From positions 1-64,000 of the forward strand of contig CANTFK010000091.1 of assembly GCA_947646735.1 (NCBI GenBank): 64,000 nt of DNA. Direction: 5' to 3'. Source of the stretch: Peronospora farinosa (taxonomy: Eukaryota > Oomycota > Peronosporomycetes > Peronosporales > Peronosporaceae). A program made the position numbers and the translations under genes. Positions 53,446 to 64,000 of this stretch are shown piece after piece; positions within the stretch are counted from its first letter, which is position 1, and each line of letters begins with the position of its first letter. The notes beneath the pieces are model-generated. The model had not been told where the DNA came from and did no database searches. It saw nothing but the letters and a program-made list of their open reading frames with translations.

Positions 53446-55629
53446 ATGGGCGTCACCAGGAGGTAAGTACCTGTACAATTAGTTTATGCTTTGAACATTC
53501 GGTGAGATTGGTGATCTCGTGTTCTGTGCAGCTACCGCGAGCGCCAATCCAAGGATATGGACCTGCAAATTGCTGCAACGCCTCGCTTAAACGACAGCGA
53601 TGACGAAGAAGAATACAGCTTGTGCTCGTATGAGCCCATCGACCTGCTTCAGGACGCTGGCATTAACACGATAGATATTGCGAAACTTAAGAATGGTGGT
53701 TTTGCAACGATCGGACAGCTCTTTCAAGTTTCCCAGAGGAAATTGTTGGACGTGAAGGGGATCAGCGAGTCTAAAATGGACAAGGTACAAGTGATTAATA
53801 TCTTTGTCGTACTACCGCTGGACATATTCTAAAATGGCACGAATGTTTTTGTGCGTAGCTTCTTCAAGCAGGCAGAAAGGTATTGCATCGTGATTCGAGG
53901 GAAACCAAAATACGTTTAAGCATGCTGTGTCGTGTGCTAACACCAATCTATTGCTACAGCTAATGCCCGAAAAGAGCGGGTTCGTCTCGGCCAACACACT
54001 CTACTTGCAAAGTCTACGCAAAGTTTTCATCACCACAGGATCAAAGCGTAAGAATAACATTATACCTCTCGTTTTGCGAGTTCCATTAGCCATGTTAATT
54101 GGACGCGATTAATCTGCAGAGTTCGACCAAATTCTGGGGGGTGGCTTGGAAACTATGTCCGTTACAGAGGTAGGAAAGCAATACTTTCACAGACGCGTGA
54201 GCAAGTCTAACGGAAAAAATGTGTATTGGTAGGTCCACGGTGAATTTCGTACAGGAAAAACACAATTGTGCCATACGGTAACTTTCTCATTAATGACCAA
54301 AACGGAGCAATAGTTGCTGACTGCATGCGGTTCTACTAGCTCTGCGTGACAGCGCAATTACCCCGTTCACGAGGTGGAGGGGCTGGTACGAGCTATGGTA
54401 TGTTAATATTTCAACACAAAATCTTGAACTCTTCAACTATGCATACCTAATTAGGAAAAGTCGCTTTTGTCGACACGGAAGGAACATTTCGGCCGGTAAG
54501 TTACGCACGTCTAAGACCTATGCTTGAGGGCTATTATTCGTGTATTTGATGGAGCATATTGTTAGAATCGCGTCGCCGAGATTGCAAAGGAACGATACAA
54601 CCTGGTAAAGTGTTGCCACGCAGCTGGCTTAGAACTGCTTCCCACGTCTAATTGCAAGTTTTTGTAGGATCCACAGGATGTTCTTGACAACATCATTGTA
54701 GCAAGGTTTTCTAGCCGCGTTAAAGTGTACTGTGTGAAGAATTTCTCACACGTTATTGCAGGGCTCATAGCCACGATGCTCAGATGGATTTCGTCATTAA
54801 ACTTGGCGTTATTTTCGCGGTATGCATTAGCATAAAGATGCAGAAATTATTTGGCGTCTTACAGGTTTTGCATCGCAGGATCCTGACCAGGGTCCCTTTC
54901 GTCTGTTGATCATTGACTCGGTGACAGCGTTATTTCGCTCAGATTTTTCTGGAAAGTATGCGAAAACGCTTTTTCTTCATGAATTCTTTATTATTTTAAT
55001 CAGGATTCAAATCGAGTCGTTGCGCTGGCTCATCACGTTTACAATGTATAGAGTGGAGCTTAGTGAAAGACAACAGCGACTCAACCAACATCTTGTTCGG
55101 CTTGTAAAGCACGCCGAGGTATTTTAATGTGCTGCTGGCAGAATGTAGTAAAATACTACACAACTACTTCTTTTCATGTAGGAATTTAATATCGCGGTTC
55201 TTGTGGTAAACCAAGTGATGGCTGACCCGGGAGCTAATGTGATGTTTGGGTCCGCGATTAAGCCTGTCGGTAAGGTTAAAGGAAGGCAAGGAGTGGTATT
55301 TAAAATCACTAACTGCTATTGTGCAGGTGGTCATGTGATGTCACATGGAGTTCACACGCGTATACTGGTTGGTGCTTTATAGAAATACGCCACGAGAGAT
55401 GCATTAGCCATTTGCATTTTCATTTAATCAACCGCTTTTGATGCAGATGAAGAAGGGGCGAGCTGACAATCGCATCTGGTATCCGTAATCGTGTTATAGA
55501 GCTTTCCGCGGCTTCGGCATTGATACTTATGTGCTGTTTTGCAGCAAAATCATCGACAGTCCATGCATGCCCGAAGCTGAGTGCTCCATCCAGCTATACA
55601 CGGGTGGAATCACGGACTCAAACGACTAG
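53446..55629 (+). CDS. DMC1: DMC1, meiotic RecA-family recombinase, 17 exons
   Basis: I read 17 exons joined in frame with GT-AG borders (53446-53462, 53532-53784, 53859-53879, 53960-54047, 54120-54169, 54233-54277, 54340-54397, 54455-54495, 54566-54604, 54670-54707, 54762-54819, 54879-54955, 55052-55118, 55182-55269, 55327-55367, 55447-55478, 55545-55629), giving ~365 residues. The N-terminal helix-hairpin domain (DLLQDAGINTIDIAKLK, QRKLLDVKGISESK) precedes the RecA core: Walker A GEFRTGKTQ, KVAFVDTEGTFRP, Walker B LLIIDSVTALFR, FSGKVELSERQQRLN, and the L2 region NQVMADPGANVMFG. The end is IIDSPCMPEAECSI. Features such as ITTGS and the SPCMPEAE end favour DMC1 over RAD51. A start at 53557 is an alternative if the first intron is in the 5' UTR. 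It forms filaments for homologous strand exchange in meiosis. Confidence 0.9.
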
Positions 55630-55686
55630 TTCAGAGGGAATAATTTATTTTAGCAACGAACCTAACGTACAATCTAGCAATCAAGT

Positions 55687-57168
55687 CTACATATCTAGCG
55701 TCCCGTTTTCTTGGTTTTGGTCTTCGAGGACATACCAAGTCGGGTTGTGGGAGCATTTCACATCAGGATTAATGTTCTCCACGCCAATTTTTAGATCAAA
55801 TGGCAGCGCTTCCAGATCCTCTTTCGCTATGTGTTCAATGTTTTGGTGCAGAACCTGCATGGCGAGGATCAATAGCGTAGACGGTTGGTACGTCATCGTG
55901 TAGCGAAAAACATCATTGTTGCGCTCTACGCCATTCGATCCACCAAAAACGAAAATGTGGTCGTTATGAAACACACTTGTGTGAAAGTCACGAGCGTCGG
56001 GCTGATGGCCTTCTTCGTTGTAGTAAATTTTCCACTCATTAGTCCGCAAGTTCAGCTCACTCAGTTCGTTTTGCCTTGAACCGCTGTCGTCACGTCCACC
56101 AAACATGATCAACCGGTAGGGGTCACTCGACAATTGTGAAATTGTGTGCGCGATGCGTGACCGTGGAATGTCGCCACTACATTCCACGTCGTGCCACTCC
56201 AGAGTGTCCACATCGAGATAGTACGTGCTGATTGGCCCTTTGGGTGGATCGTAAAGACCACCGCCAATAACGTACATACGATTGGTGACTATGGCCACTT
56301 GATGCTTATACCGCGGGCTCGGGCGCTTGCCGTTTGTCTCTACTTTCTCCCAAACCTTCGTCATTTCATCATAAACGTATAGGTCATTCACGTATACGTG
56401 TCCAGAAGTGCCTCCAAAGAGATACAGCTTATTGTTGATAGCACAAAGGCTCTGGCCGTATCCTGGCGGCGGTTGTTTGCCTTTTGCCTCGATAACTGTC
56501 CAGTTCTTGTCGCGAATATTGAACTGCAACAATTTACCCATGTTTGTTTGCCCCCAATGCGGCCCTGATCCACCAAACAGGTACAGATTCGTCTTATCCG
56601 TTGATGTACACCAAGCATGGGAGGCACGACCGTCTGTCAGGCAGAGTAAAGCTGTGAGTATAAAGATTTTCAAACACAATGCGATGGATTGCATGGGGAT
56701 CCTACCGGGATGGATACCGTTTGACGTCTTAATGTATTGCCAGCGGTGGCGAACCAGGTCAAACGCGTAGACATCGTTGTGGCAGTTTCCGTCGTTGTAG
56801 CCTCCAAACACGTACATCATGTCATCAACTGTAACATGCAAAGCTCGTTAACAAAATAATGTGCATCTCAAATGCAGCATAATGAGTGACGTACCAACTA
56901 GAGACGAGTGACCGCTGCGCACCGGAGGCCGGTGGCCTGAAGTTGAAATCTTGGTCCAATTCGACGGCGTATCTTCTACAAAGAGCAACACCGACAGCGG
57001 GGTCACTTGATTGTTCCTATTGGTTCCATAAAGTGATCGTGTTCCAAGTGCAGACCTACCTAGATCGTCTTCCTCATATGACAGCTCGGAACTGAAGCCA
57101 AAGCGTCGTGCGATGGGTGAACTGACCCATCGTGGGCTGCGCAGCAACTTGAACAGATCGTCGAACAT
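55687..57168 (-). CDS. Kelch-repeat beta-propeller protein
   Basis: Exons 57060-57168, 56895-56975, 56706-56828 and 55687-56633 (introns of 84, 66 and 72 bp) give ~419 residues. Six kelch blades are visible, each with a hydrophobic-F/I-G-G core: MMYVFGGYND, NLYLFGGSGP, KLYLFGGTSG, RMYVIGGGLYD, RLIMFGGRDD and HIFVFGGSNG. The C-terminal ~65 residues after the propeller (ILAMQVLHQNIEHIAKEDLE ...) have no named domain. The 84-bp first intron is a multiple of three and free of stops, so its retention would insert 28 residues. It ends 57 bp from the DMC1 stop, in convergent orientation. A protein-interaction scaffold role is inferred. The partner is unknown. Confidence 0.85.
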
Positions 57169-58057
57169 TCGTGCGTTGTACGGGTTTGAAGTCACAAGCG
57201 ATCAGTCCTGAGCGACAAGCGGCAAGTTCGGTAGTGTGGCCAGTCGTTTTCGCTCTTCTTGTTTTTTGACTACTTATCGGATGGTACAACTCTTTCTGCG
57301 TCGCTTTGGTGTCTCTATCTTAGGGAAATTCCGCCGTCTTTTGCAGAATGGCTTGACTTTGTTTGCCTCCGACAGTTACCCGCTCTCTGACAGTTTCTTT
57401 ACGGTAGACGTTTTTAGCAGCTAAGTCAGCCAGCTCGGTGGTGGACGAAATGTGAGACGTCGGTAGCAAGCATGTCGCCAAATTGTCGATGCTATTAGTA
57501 GAGCTTAAAATGCGTTTCAGCTCCGTGGAATAAAATTTATAACGTTTTCTTCAACTGCAATGATGAACATACAGTATAAACTTGCCAAGTCCGACATGGC
57601 AAACACATGCGTGCGACTCGTTTTGCACCGTTTGACAACGAGGTGACGTACAACGCGGCGAACAAGGATGGATTGTCCATATTGGTCTCACCATATGTTC
57701 AAGCTATTTTTTGGCTCGTAGCGTATCGGTTGAAGCGACGTAAAACGACGGTGTTGTTGTGGCAATTCCCAGAGTCGACAAGCCGCACATAGTCGCTGCA
57801 GTACAAGTTCAAGCTGCAGTATTTTAGTACTAAGTACTACATGTACGTGTACAGATTTAGCAGAACACGATAACACGGCCGATGGTACAACGGACCCCGC
57901 TGGAGGTTCCACGAGTACACCTGAATGCTGCCTGATACAGCACAAATACGTGTGGTAGTTAACGACCGACTTCCGTGATTGACCGCCCGTTGTAAAATCT
58001 GGACCGCCAGGCATGCTCGATCCATGAGAGAGTGTAAGTGCTGCTAGCGTACCAAGA
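57169..58057. other. Upstream region of the kelch gene; one weak frame
   Basis: Mostly unassigned. A minus-strand frame of 138 codons (57688-58104) has a hydrophobic SLGTLAALTLS stretch near its start but no known domain. It also runs into the GC-rich insert's left direct repeat. I do not call it a gene. Confidence 0.35.
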
Positions 58058-58703
58058 GATGGATCATCTAATTTGAAGAAGAACAGACCGTCTATTTCAA
58101 ACATTAAGGATTGGTAAGATGTCTGGAGTGCTTCTACCAGGACTTCGTCATTCTTCGCCTCGCTGGCTCAATCTGCTGGCTCGAGACGTCGGGCGTCACG
58201 GGGGACACTCCGAAAAGGGCACGTGGAATCGGGTATTCAGCCCGAGGTGTAAACAGTGGCTCAATGATCGCAACAAGCGCCGGGCACCACACCGATCAGT
58301 CCCGATCGACCGCTGATGCACCTGGACGGGGCCGATCAAGTCACGTTCTTGGCAAGTTCACTTCGTGGGACCGAGATTCGCGCTCGGCGATCGAATCGGC
58401 GGCTTGAAGGCTGACGTAGAATAGCAGGAACTATTGGGGAAAGAGGGAATGATAACCGCGGTCGTCGATCCTCTCCCCCCGGGGGTAACAGGGTTGGTGC
58501 TCCCCTTACGGTTCGCACGCTGCGCTTGCCCCCCATAGCGCACGCAGCAGAGGGAAAACCTCCCCCCTCTTATCCTGGGCCTCCCGTTGGAGGGACTTCC
58601 CGCCCTGGTCGGAGGGGGCCGGTTGACCGGCTCTTTGAAGGTCTTCGTCTCTTGGCCGTTGTTGCTCGAAGGCGCGAATTGGAAAGTGATGGATCATCTA
58701 ATT
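58058..58703. mobile_element. GC-rich insert flanked by 16-bp direct repeats
   Basis: The 16-mer GATGGATCATCTAATT occurs at 58058-58073 and again at 58688-58703. Between them are ~614 bp, clearly GC-richer than the neighbourhood, with runs such as CCTCTCCCCCCGGGGG. A direct repeat of this size fits a target-site duplication of a retroposon (LINE fragment or SINE). No A-rich tail or pol III box was seen, and frames inside are short. It may instead be a simple duplication. Confidence 0.4.
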
Positions 58704-59077
58704 AAGACGATCCTTCCATCGTAGTAGAAAGTAGCCTTGATAATCTAGCTAGCGTTTGTGTAAGAAAAGCAAAGTTAATGTACTAAGGCGAAACGAGCAG
58801 CGGTTGCAGGTGGAACGATTCGCGTGAGAACGCTAGTGGCTTTAAAAGCAAATAGTTTTAAAAGCTACCGAATGGGGTTTATAACATACGGATCGGTGAG
58901 GCCGACGCGGTCATTGCTCTGGGTTACGTGATGGCCTAGGTTTAGAAGAAAAAGCGACGCGGCGAACGATATCATTTACCTACAGACGGTACCGTATACA
59001 GCCTGCAACCAGTAGGCAGAAAGGATGAATCGTACCATCATGGAAAACGCACAAAGTATGCTACTGTACACCAACCC
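58704..59077. other. No gene seen
   Basis: These 374 bp of mixed composition sit between the GC-rich insert and the copia LTR. Nothing recognisable. Confidence 0.4.
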
Positions 59078-59528
59078 TGTTGAGATACACTAGACTAGTG
59101 CATCTTTATTGGGTTGGTTGACGTTGTAAGTAAGCGGTGTACCTCTCAAGGCAGCATTCAACCATGTCACCGTATGAGCTGGGCTTCAAGGTAATCGATA
59201 CTAGATCACTTTTACGTGTTTGGGATCGCATCGAAACGCTCATATTTAGAATGCAAAGAGGATAAGACTAGCTTCTATTGCATGCCTTTCGTGACGCAAA
59301 AAAAACTAGAGTATTTCGCGTTTGACTTGTACGCTTTCACTCGCTTACGGTGTCGCGCTATGTGAAACTAGACGAACGTGAGGTGTATTGTTTATTTACT
59401 TACAGAGGGTTAATTGTGAACGAGGAAGTCAATGAAAAAGTATATTAGCTCTTATAGAAAACCCTACAAATATTTCTAGCCAATCACTATATGCTTAATC
59501 TAGAACATTCTTCTGTAGCTCCCCAACA
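59078..59528 (-). repeat. Ty1/copia 3' LTR (451 bp)
   Basis: The termini TGTTGAG...CCCAACA form the inverted TGTTG/CAACA ends typical of copia LTRs. On the minus strand it follows the copia RNase H end by about 120 bp. No second LTR of this family is in the window. Confidence 0.75.
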
Positions 59529-59639
59529 TCTGTCAGTGGTGTCGTCCATGTTGGTCACATCAGCACGCCGCTTAAGCATCCGATGAGTTTCCGTCGTCAG
59601 CACTCCTTCTCGACAAAAAATTTCCAATGTTTGACTTCA

Positions 59640-59822
59640 CCACGAGAATTAAAATTTCTTCGTCGAAATTGCCTTGGTTAGAAAATCGGCGAGCTGTAGC
59701 TTAGTATCTTTATACTCCAGCTGAATTACCGTGACCTTGACTTGATCACGGACAAAATGATATCGTATATCAATGTGCTTCGCACGACTTTGATATCCTT
59801 CATTTCTCGCGATAGCAATTGG
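59640..59822 (-). pseudogene. Ty1/copia pol C-terminal fragment (RNase H)
   Basis: The minus strand reads ARNEGYQSRAKHIDIRYHFV and KLQLADFLTKAI, the conserved end of copia RNase H. The rest of pol is missing. The fragment stops at 59822, where an LTR of the 15.5-23.6 kb gypsy family begins. Confidence 0.85.
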
Positions 59823-59894
59823 TGTAACTGGGCATCTAGTTATACACAAACATTAAGTAATATACTTAATGTAAGGTCTATAAGTATCCATGAT
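59823..59894 (+). repeat. Truncated LTR of the 15.5-23.6 kb gypsy family
   Basis: It starts TGTAACTGGGCATC and follows the minus-strand reading of the LTRs at 15543-16139 and 23039-23633 (AAACATTAAGT, TATCCATGAT) for about 72 bp. It then breaks off where the next LTR starts. It shows that the gypsy element below landed inside an older LTR, itself lodged in the copia element. Confidence 0.8.
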
Positions 59895-59895
59895 T

Positions 59896-60533
59896 TGTAA
59901 CGGGGTTACACGACGGTTGTAGCGTCTTTCCGAGAGTTTACGGTTGAAGTCCCCTTGTATTGCATATAATGCATTACTATACTTCTCTTTTAGAGAGGTA
60001 TTAAGTATGAGCGTTAAGATACGGTATTCGGTAATACCGTATCTTATCGATTAGGATTCGATAAATCGATAACGCTTTACTAAGTACATCATACAAAGAT
60101 GTTTAGACGATACGTCGTCCAATAGCAAAGTCTGCATATAATAATTACTATCCTAGTAATTAATCTAGTGTAGTGTACTTAGAGTAGGACTATTCATAAA
60201 ATTTAAAGCATAAATAAAATCAGTTCTCATTTTGAGTTTAAGATCGCAAGTCGTTCTGACTTGTTCTCTTGTGCACTTCGTGCGTTGGTCTTCTGAACCT
60301 TTAAGCTTCTAGCTTGTTCTTGCACTCTGTGCGTTGGTTATCTGAACCTTAAGCTTATTGCTTGCTGACTAAAGTCTCTTTCCTCGTTCCTTAGAACAGG
60401 GTGACTTTAAGTCGTTTAATTAGTTCCTCAGAACTAAGTGACTTTTAGCCTTAACTCTATTTAGTTCTCTAGAACTAAGAGGCTTCCAGCCTAAAGTCTT
60501 CCTCTGGCTAAAGAGCTGTGCAGATCGGCTACA
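59896..60533 (+). repeat. 5' LTR (638 bp) of the plus-strand gypsy element
   Basis: It starts TGTAACGGGGTTAC and ends TCGGCTACA. A homologous solo LTR lies in inverse orientation at 1722-2347. It is followed by a primer-binding site (60536-60553, TGGTAGCACTTGTAGTCA). Confidence 0.9.
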
Positions 60534-60535
60534 CT

Positions 60536-60553
60536 TGGTAGCACTTGTAGTCA
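60536..60553 (+). other. Primer-binding site
   Basis: TGGTAGCACTTGTAGTCA lies two bases after the LTR. It shares its first ten bases with the sites of both other gypsy families in the window. Confidence 0.75.
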
Positions 60554-60587
60554 ATCCTACACCTGAGTCTTTAAAGACTGACCCTCT

Positions 60588-61593
60588 GTGAGGATGGAGA
60601 ATCAAATTCACCTCTCTGAGGCGCAACGATTCGCCTTAGATAAACTATCTGCGCTCGTCGGGCCCGATCAAATCGAGGCCCTTTTGGCCCAAGGCCCCGA
60701 GGTTCTAAATGCTCTTCTTGAGGCCTTCATGAGTTATGAGGCAACGCTCCTCGGGCAGGTCCATGACCAGGCAGCGTCATCTGCGCCAACACAGTACATT
60801 CCGGTACCTGTGCCCGATGCAGAGCCAAAGGCTCGCCCATTGTTTTAAATGTAAAGACCTTCGAGGGGGAGGAGGGAGAGAATATTCTCCTCTGGATCCG
60901 AGAAGTTGAAATGGCAATGGATGCCGCCATGCTTGCATCCGATAAGCAACGAGTTGGCTTGACCATTTCTAAGCTCGGTGGAAGAGCTAGAGAGTGGGCC
61001 CCAACGAGCGATGGATCTGTAAATGCTGCATTTCCCACATGGGAAATGCTTAAAAAAATATTTAACTTGCGTGTTTGCACCGCCTAATCAGGCTTATCGT
61101 GTGCGCTCACGCTTCCTAGCTACCCGACAGGGTAAGAAAGAATTGTCGGACTATGTCCAAGAGTTGAGAACTCTCATTGCTGCTATGCAGCAGGACCCAC
61201 TGGCAGAGGAAGTCCGAGTTACCATTTTTATGGAAGGACTTCGCACTGGGGTCGCCAAGAAGGAAGTTTTCCGTGTCCAGCCTTCGACTATCGAAGAGGC
61301 AGTAAGCATAGCGTTTAACGCTGAATTTAATTTCAAATCTGCTCGCTATGGTCTGCCATGGTATAATTCAAGTGCTTAACAGGGAGGAGCCCATGGACCT
61401 CAGCCATGCTGAAGAAGCTGAGCTTCAAGCTGCTGAGCAGCAAGGTATCATCCGTAGATGTTATATGTGCGAAAGCACTAGGCATCTCCGCCCTAGCTGT
61501 CCGTTGCGAAAGCAACGTTTAAATCGGCAAAGCCGAAACACTGCTCCTAGCCAAAAGGCGAGCACCGCAGGGGAAAACGTCAACTCCCAGTAG
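60588..61593 (+). pseudogene. Gypsy gag, broken in three places
   Basis: Recognisable parts in order: MENQIHLSEAQRFALDKL at the start, then [75 protein letters not shown] and a CCHC knuckle (CYMCESTRHLRPSC). Frame changes are needed near 60845, 61070 and 61370. It ends CAG-TAG in the conserved junction repeat. Confidence 0.85.
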
Positions 61594-61613
61594 GCGCGGG
61601 GCGCCCTACTAGG
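61587..61613 (+). promoter_or_regulatory. Conserved gag-pol junction inverted repeat, copy 3
   Basis: The left part CCAGTAGGCGC pairs with GCGCCCTACT, with one bulged base. The gag stop is 61591-61593. The -1 frame reads VGAGRPT through the hairpin and stays open to the protease. Confidence 0.7.
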
Positions 61614-61679
61614 AAAGAACTAAGTTCTGCTGGATCTTTAGGAGGTAAAGGTAAACAGGGCTTAGCCCCAGGTGGTTCT

Positions 61680-62831
61680 GTGGATGCTCCCATAGAACAA
61701 GATTACAAGCCAGGCTTGTTGGTTGTGTCGGCAATCGTTAAGGGTTTTGAGAAACCATGGTCAATTTTAATTGACTCAGGGGCGTCAGGGAATTATGTCC
61801 GACGTCGTTCCCTTGAAGGGAGTAAGCTGTATGCTGAGGCGCTAGAAGCGCAAGAGGGTGACAGTATAAACGTGCGTCTCGCGACCGGTGTACGTGTCAC
61901 CGTTCCTAAAGTTCCGTTGAACTTAGGTGTGAAGTTCTTAGACTTCAATAGCGTTTAACGCTGTCTTGTCCTAGATTTGGACTCGAGATATGATCTTATT
62001 CTCGGTATGGCCTGGCTGGAACGCCATGAGCCGTGGATCGATTGGAGATCCAAAACTTTAGGCGCAACGCGCAATGTTCCTAGCGAAGCTTTGGAGAGTC
62101 ATGAACCCACCTTCGCTAGGAAACAAAAGTGCTATTGGCGCAAGCCATTAACTGAGTCAGTTAGTGTGATGGACATTGGAGTGTCTGAGTTGATAAACTC
62201 CAATGTCAACAATAATAGTGTCGAGCAGAGCTCAGTGACACCTAGTGGAACGGCACGTGCTCCGTTGAGTGATACTCATAGTAATATTGAGACACTGGAT
62301 GTCGGTAATGACATCGGCTCTCGTATAGAGCAAGAGAAGGTCGATGACCTTGTTAGTGAAGTCACTGGTACTAGTGTCTCACTGGATGTCGATAGTGACA
62401 TCGGCGTTCGCATAGGGCAGGTTAATGTTAAGGGGTTTGTTGACCTTGGAGATAATAATTTTCCAAGTACTTCGAAGAGTACGGTCTCGTCAATGAGACG
62501 GCAACGTCGCCAGATGGCGGCTGCAAGACGCAAGTCTTCTGTTATATCACGTAGTCATGTCAGTGACCAGCTATACACCCTGGTCAATGGAGTGACAGGT
62601 GATGTAGATGGTGAGGTTGACCTTGAGGCCCTCCCATCATTAAATGCTCTTTTAGAGCTAGACGAAATGTCTGTGGATGAAATTCATCAAGCCTTGAAGG
62701 CTGGTGCTCTATCCGATATGGTGGTCATTCGACCTAACCTCGAGCTGAACTCATCCTCGCTTGTCGATGAGACAGTCCTTGAAGTTAAAAAAGCGGCACT
62801 AAGTGCACGAAGTGGGGCATCTATTCTTTAG
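61680..62831 (+). pseudogene. Gypsy aspartic protease and linker
   Basis: The active-site box is ILIDSGASGNYV. After one in-frame TAA at 61956-61958 the frame continues with [20 protein letters not shown] linker with repeated [13 protein letters not shown] / [13 protein letters not shown] units and a basic stretch ([13 protein letters not shown]) follows. Two more in-frame stops near 62830-62850 separate it from reverse transcriptase. Confidence 0.85.
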
Positions 62832-62876
62832 AACCCCTCAAATCCCTAATATCCTTTAGTTAGGGGATTCCAGGAT

Positions 62877-63639
62877 GTGGTGTGTCACGATCCACCGTCG
62901 GTTCTACCACCTGATAGGGGTGTACGTCATGAAATTGACTTGGTTCCCGGAACCAAATACTGTGTAACACGGCAGTGGCCTTTACCCAAAGAACAGTGTG
63001 ACGTCATTGACGAGTTCTTTCGTGCAAAGCACGCGGCGGGCATGATGCGTGAGAGTAAATCTCCGCACTCGACACCCACATTCTGTGTCAAGAAATCGAA
63101 TGGTAATTGGCGTATTGTTCACGCTTATAATAAGATCAATGCAGCCACTATACCTGCACAAACGCCAATACCCAGAAAGGATGTTCTTCAGAACAATATG
63201 GTCGGTTGTACCATGTACAGTGCGCTCGACTTAGTCGATGGTTATTACCAATTGCTCATGCGAGCAAGTGATATTCCGCTTAGTGCTGTTAGTAGTCCGA
63301 GCGGTATGCTCTGGGAGCGGTTAGTGATGCCCCAGGGGCTATCTAATGCTCCGGCTACGTTTAACCGTTTGGTGACGCAGTTGTTTCGACCTTATCGAAG
63401 TTATGCACAGACGTACTTTGATGACATTTTTGTCCATAGTCGAGCTGAACATGGGCGGTCAGATATTGAGAACCATATAGTTCAGTTACGAGCTGTGCTC
63501 GAGTGCATGCGCACTAATAAGCTATATGCGAATGCATCTAAGTGCATCTTCATGGCCGAAGAGATTCCCTTTCTAGGGTGCTTCATTGGGATACGGGGCC
63601 TCAGAGCGGATCCCGCCAAGGTCAAAGCCATAGTCGATT
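62877..63639 (+). pseudogene. Gypsy reverse transcriptase, cut by an LTR insertion
   Basis: Palm motifs are intact: YCVTRQWPLPKEQ, TPIPRKDVLQN, YSALDLVDGYYQLL, MPQGLSNAPATF and the catalytic YFDDIFVHS, then the connection LRADPAKVKAIV. At 63640 an LTR starts in mid-codon, so RNase H and integrase are not present in the window. Confidence 0.92.
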
Positions 63640-63984
63640 TGTAACGGGGCTAGAACGTACCGTCACTAGCTTACACGTGCGCTTGAGGAAGACTCAAGCC
63701 CAAGTATTAGGTATTAAGTAAATTTAACTCTGATTTTAATTTTGGTTTTAATTCGTACTAATTACGAAGATTTTAGTCGTAATAAATACGACAGTGTTCC
63801 CGCCTTTTTCGGAACCACACAAATTCAGGTTGATTTATCATTGGTCCATATTGGGAACTTTAGTCCCAATAATAAACTAAAATAATAAATTACCACGCTG
63901 TGCCCTCTATTCGGGCCCAGCACCTGCCTACATATGTAATTGTTTATTCATATTAATACTATGTGTGTAATGTAGCCCATTACA
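63640..63984 (-). repeat. 3' LTR of an element inserted into the RT gene
   Basis: This 345-bp LTR has ends TGTAACGGGG...CCCATTACA, nearly identical to 3711-4053. The polypurine tract (63985-63997) lies to its right, so the element runs on the minus strand and continues beyond the window. The window's last three bases are the ATG that starts the antisense ORF in the copy at 4067. Confidence 0.9.
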
Positions 63985-63997
63985 TCACCCCCTTCTC
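63985..63997 (-). other. Polypurine tract of the inserted element
   Basis: The minus strand reads GAGAAGGGGGTGA, directly next to the LTR. It differs by one base from 4054-4066. Confidence 0.75.
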
Positions 63998-64000
63998 ATG

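Noticed and set aside
53379..53603. Separate small gene just before DMC1
   Set aside because: Splicing at 53463-53531 joins a short first exon in the DMC1 frame; the other frame ends quickly.
57688..58104. A gene of 138 codons upstream of the kelch gene
   Set aside because: No domain, weak start, and it overlaps the left 16-bp repeat of the GC-rich insert.
58358..58697. Coding frames in the GC-rich insert
   Set aside because: Short, overlapping in two frames, no recognisable domain.
61560..61595. Canonical -1 slippery heptamer before the gag stop
   Set aside because: GGGGAAAAC is present, but not in the X-XXY-YYZ register of gag. The other two elements have no equivalent.

Overview
This is eukaryotic nuclear DNA, most likely from an oomycete of the Phytophthora/downy-mildew group. 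The evidence is short GT-AG introns (36-96 bp), compact housekeeping genes, chromodomain-bearing Ty3/gypsy elements, and a secreted glycine-rich protein with an RXLR-like motif. The species cannot be fixed from the sequence alone.

Layout. 1-25 kb is an accessory island made almost wholly of retroelements that have invaded a small array of a secreted glycine-rich protein gene. One copy is intact (403-1443, minus), one is an interior fragment (2352-2482), and one is an inverted, 5'-truncated copy fused to an LTR (23621-24517). Between them lie a solo LTR, a permuted Ty3/gypsy element (about 2.48-10.9 kb), a decayed LINE (about 10.9-15.5 kb) and a Ty3/gypsy element with both LTRs (15543-23633). 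25.2-57.2 kb is a gene-rich, repeat-poor island. In order it holds a Cys-rich protein, an NCoR/POWERDRESS-like SANT co-repressor, a Borealin-like protein, a small membrane protein, ribosomal protein bL36, a lumenal TTL-like protein, a multi-pass membrane protein, ArfGAP1, PDH E1-beta, an MDR dehydrogenase, Has1/DDX18 helicase, TIM44, DMC1 and a kelch protein. 57.2-64 kb returns to repeats: a GC-rich insert with 16-bp flanking direct repeats, then a nested stack (copia, a LTR of the 15.5-23.6 kb family, a second gypsy element, and an LTR of the permuted family).

How the parts relate. The housekeeping genes serve unrelated pathways (chromatin, chromosome segregation, mitochondrial import and metabolism, ribosome biogenesis, Golgi traffic, meiosis), and I see no operon-like logic. 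The retroelements share a design. Three gypsy elements carry the same primer-binding motif next to the 5' LTR. They also carry a near-identical short inverted repeat at the gag stop codon, with pol continuing in the -1 frame. In the two whose 3' end is visible, a long reading frame on the opposite strand starts just inside the 3' LTR and runs antisense through the pol chromodomain region. This antisense gene, and the permuted gag order of the left element, are the most unusual things in the window.

Limits. Intron positions come from reading frame, GT-AG borders and family alignment from memory. No search, alignment or expression data were available. Boundaries of decayed elements are approximate.
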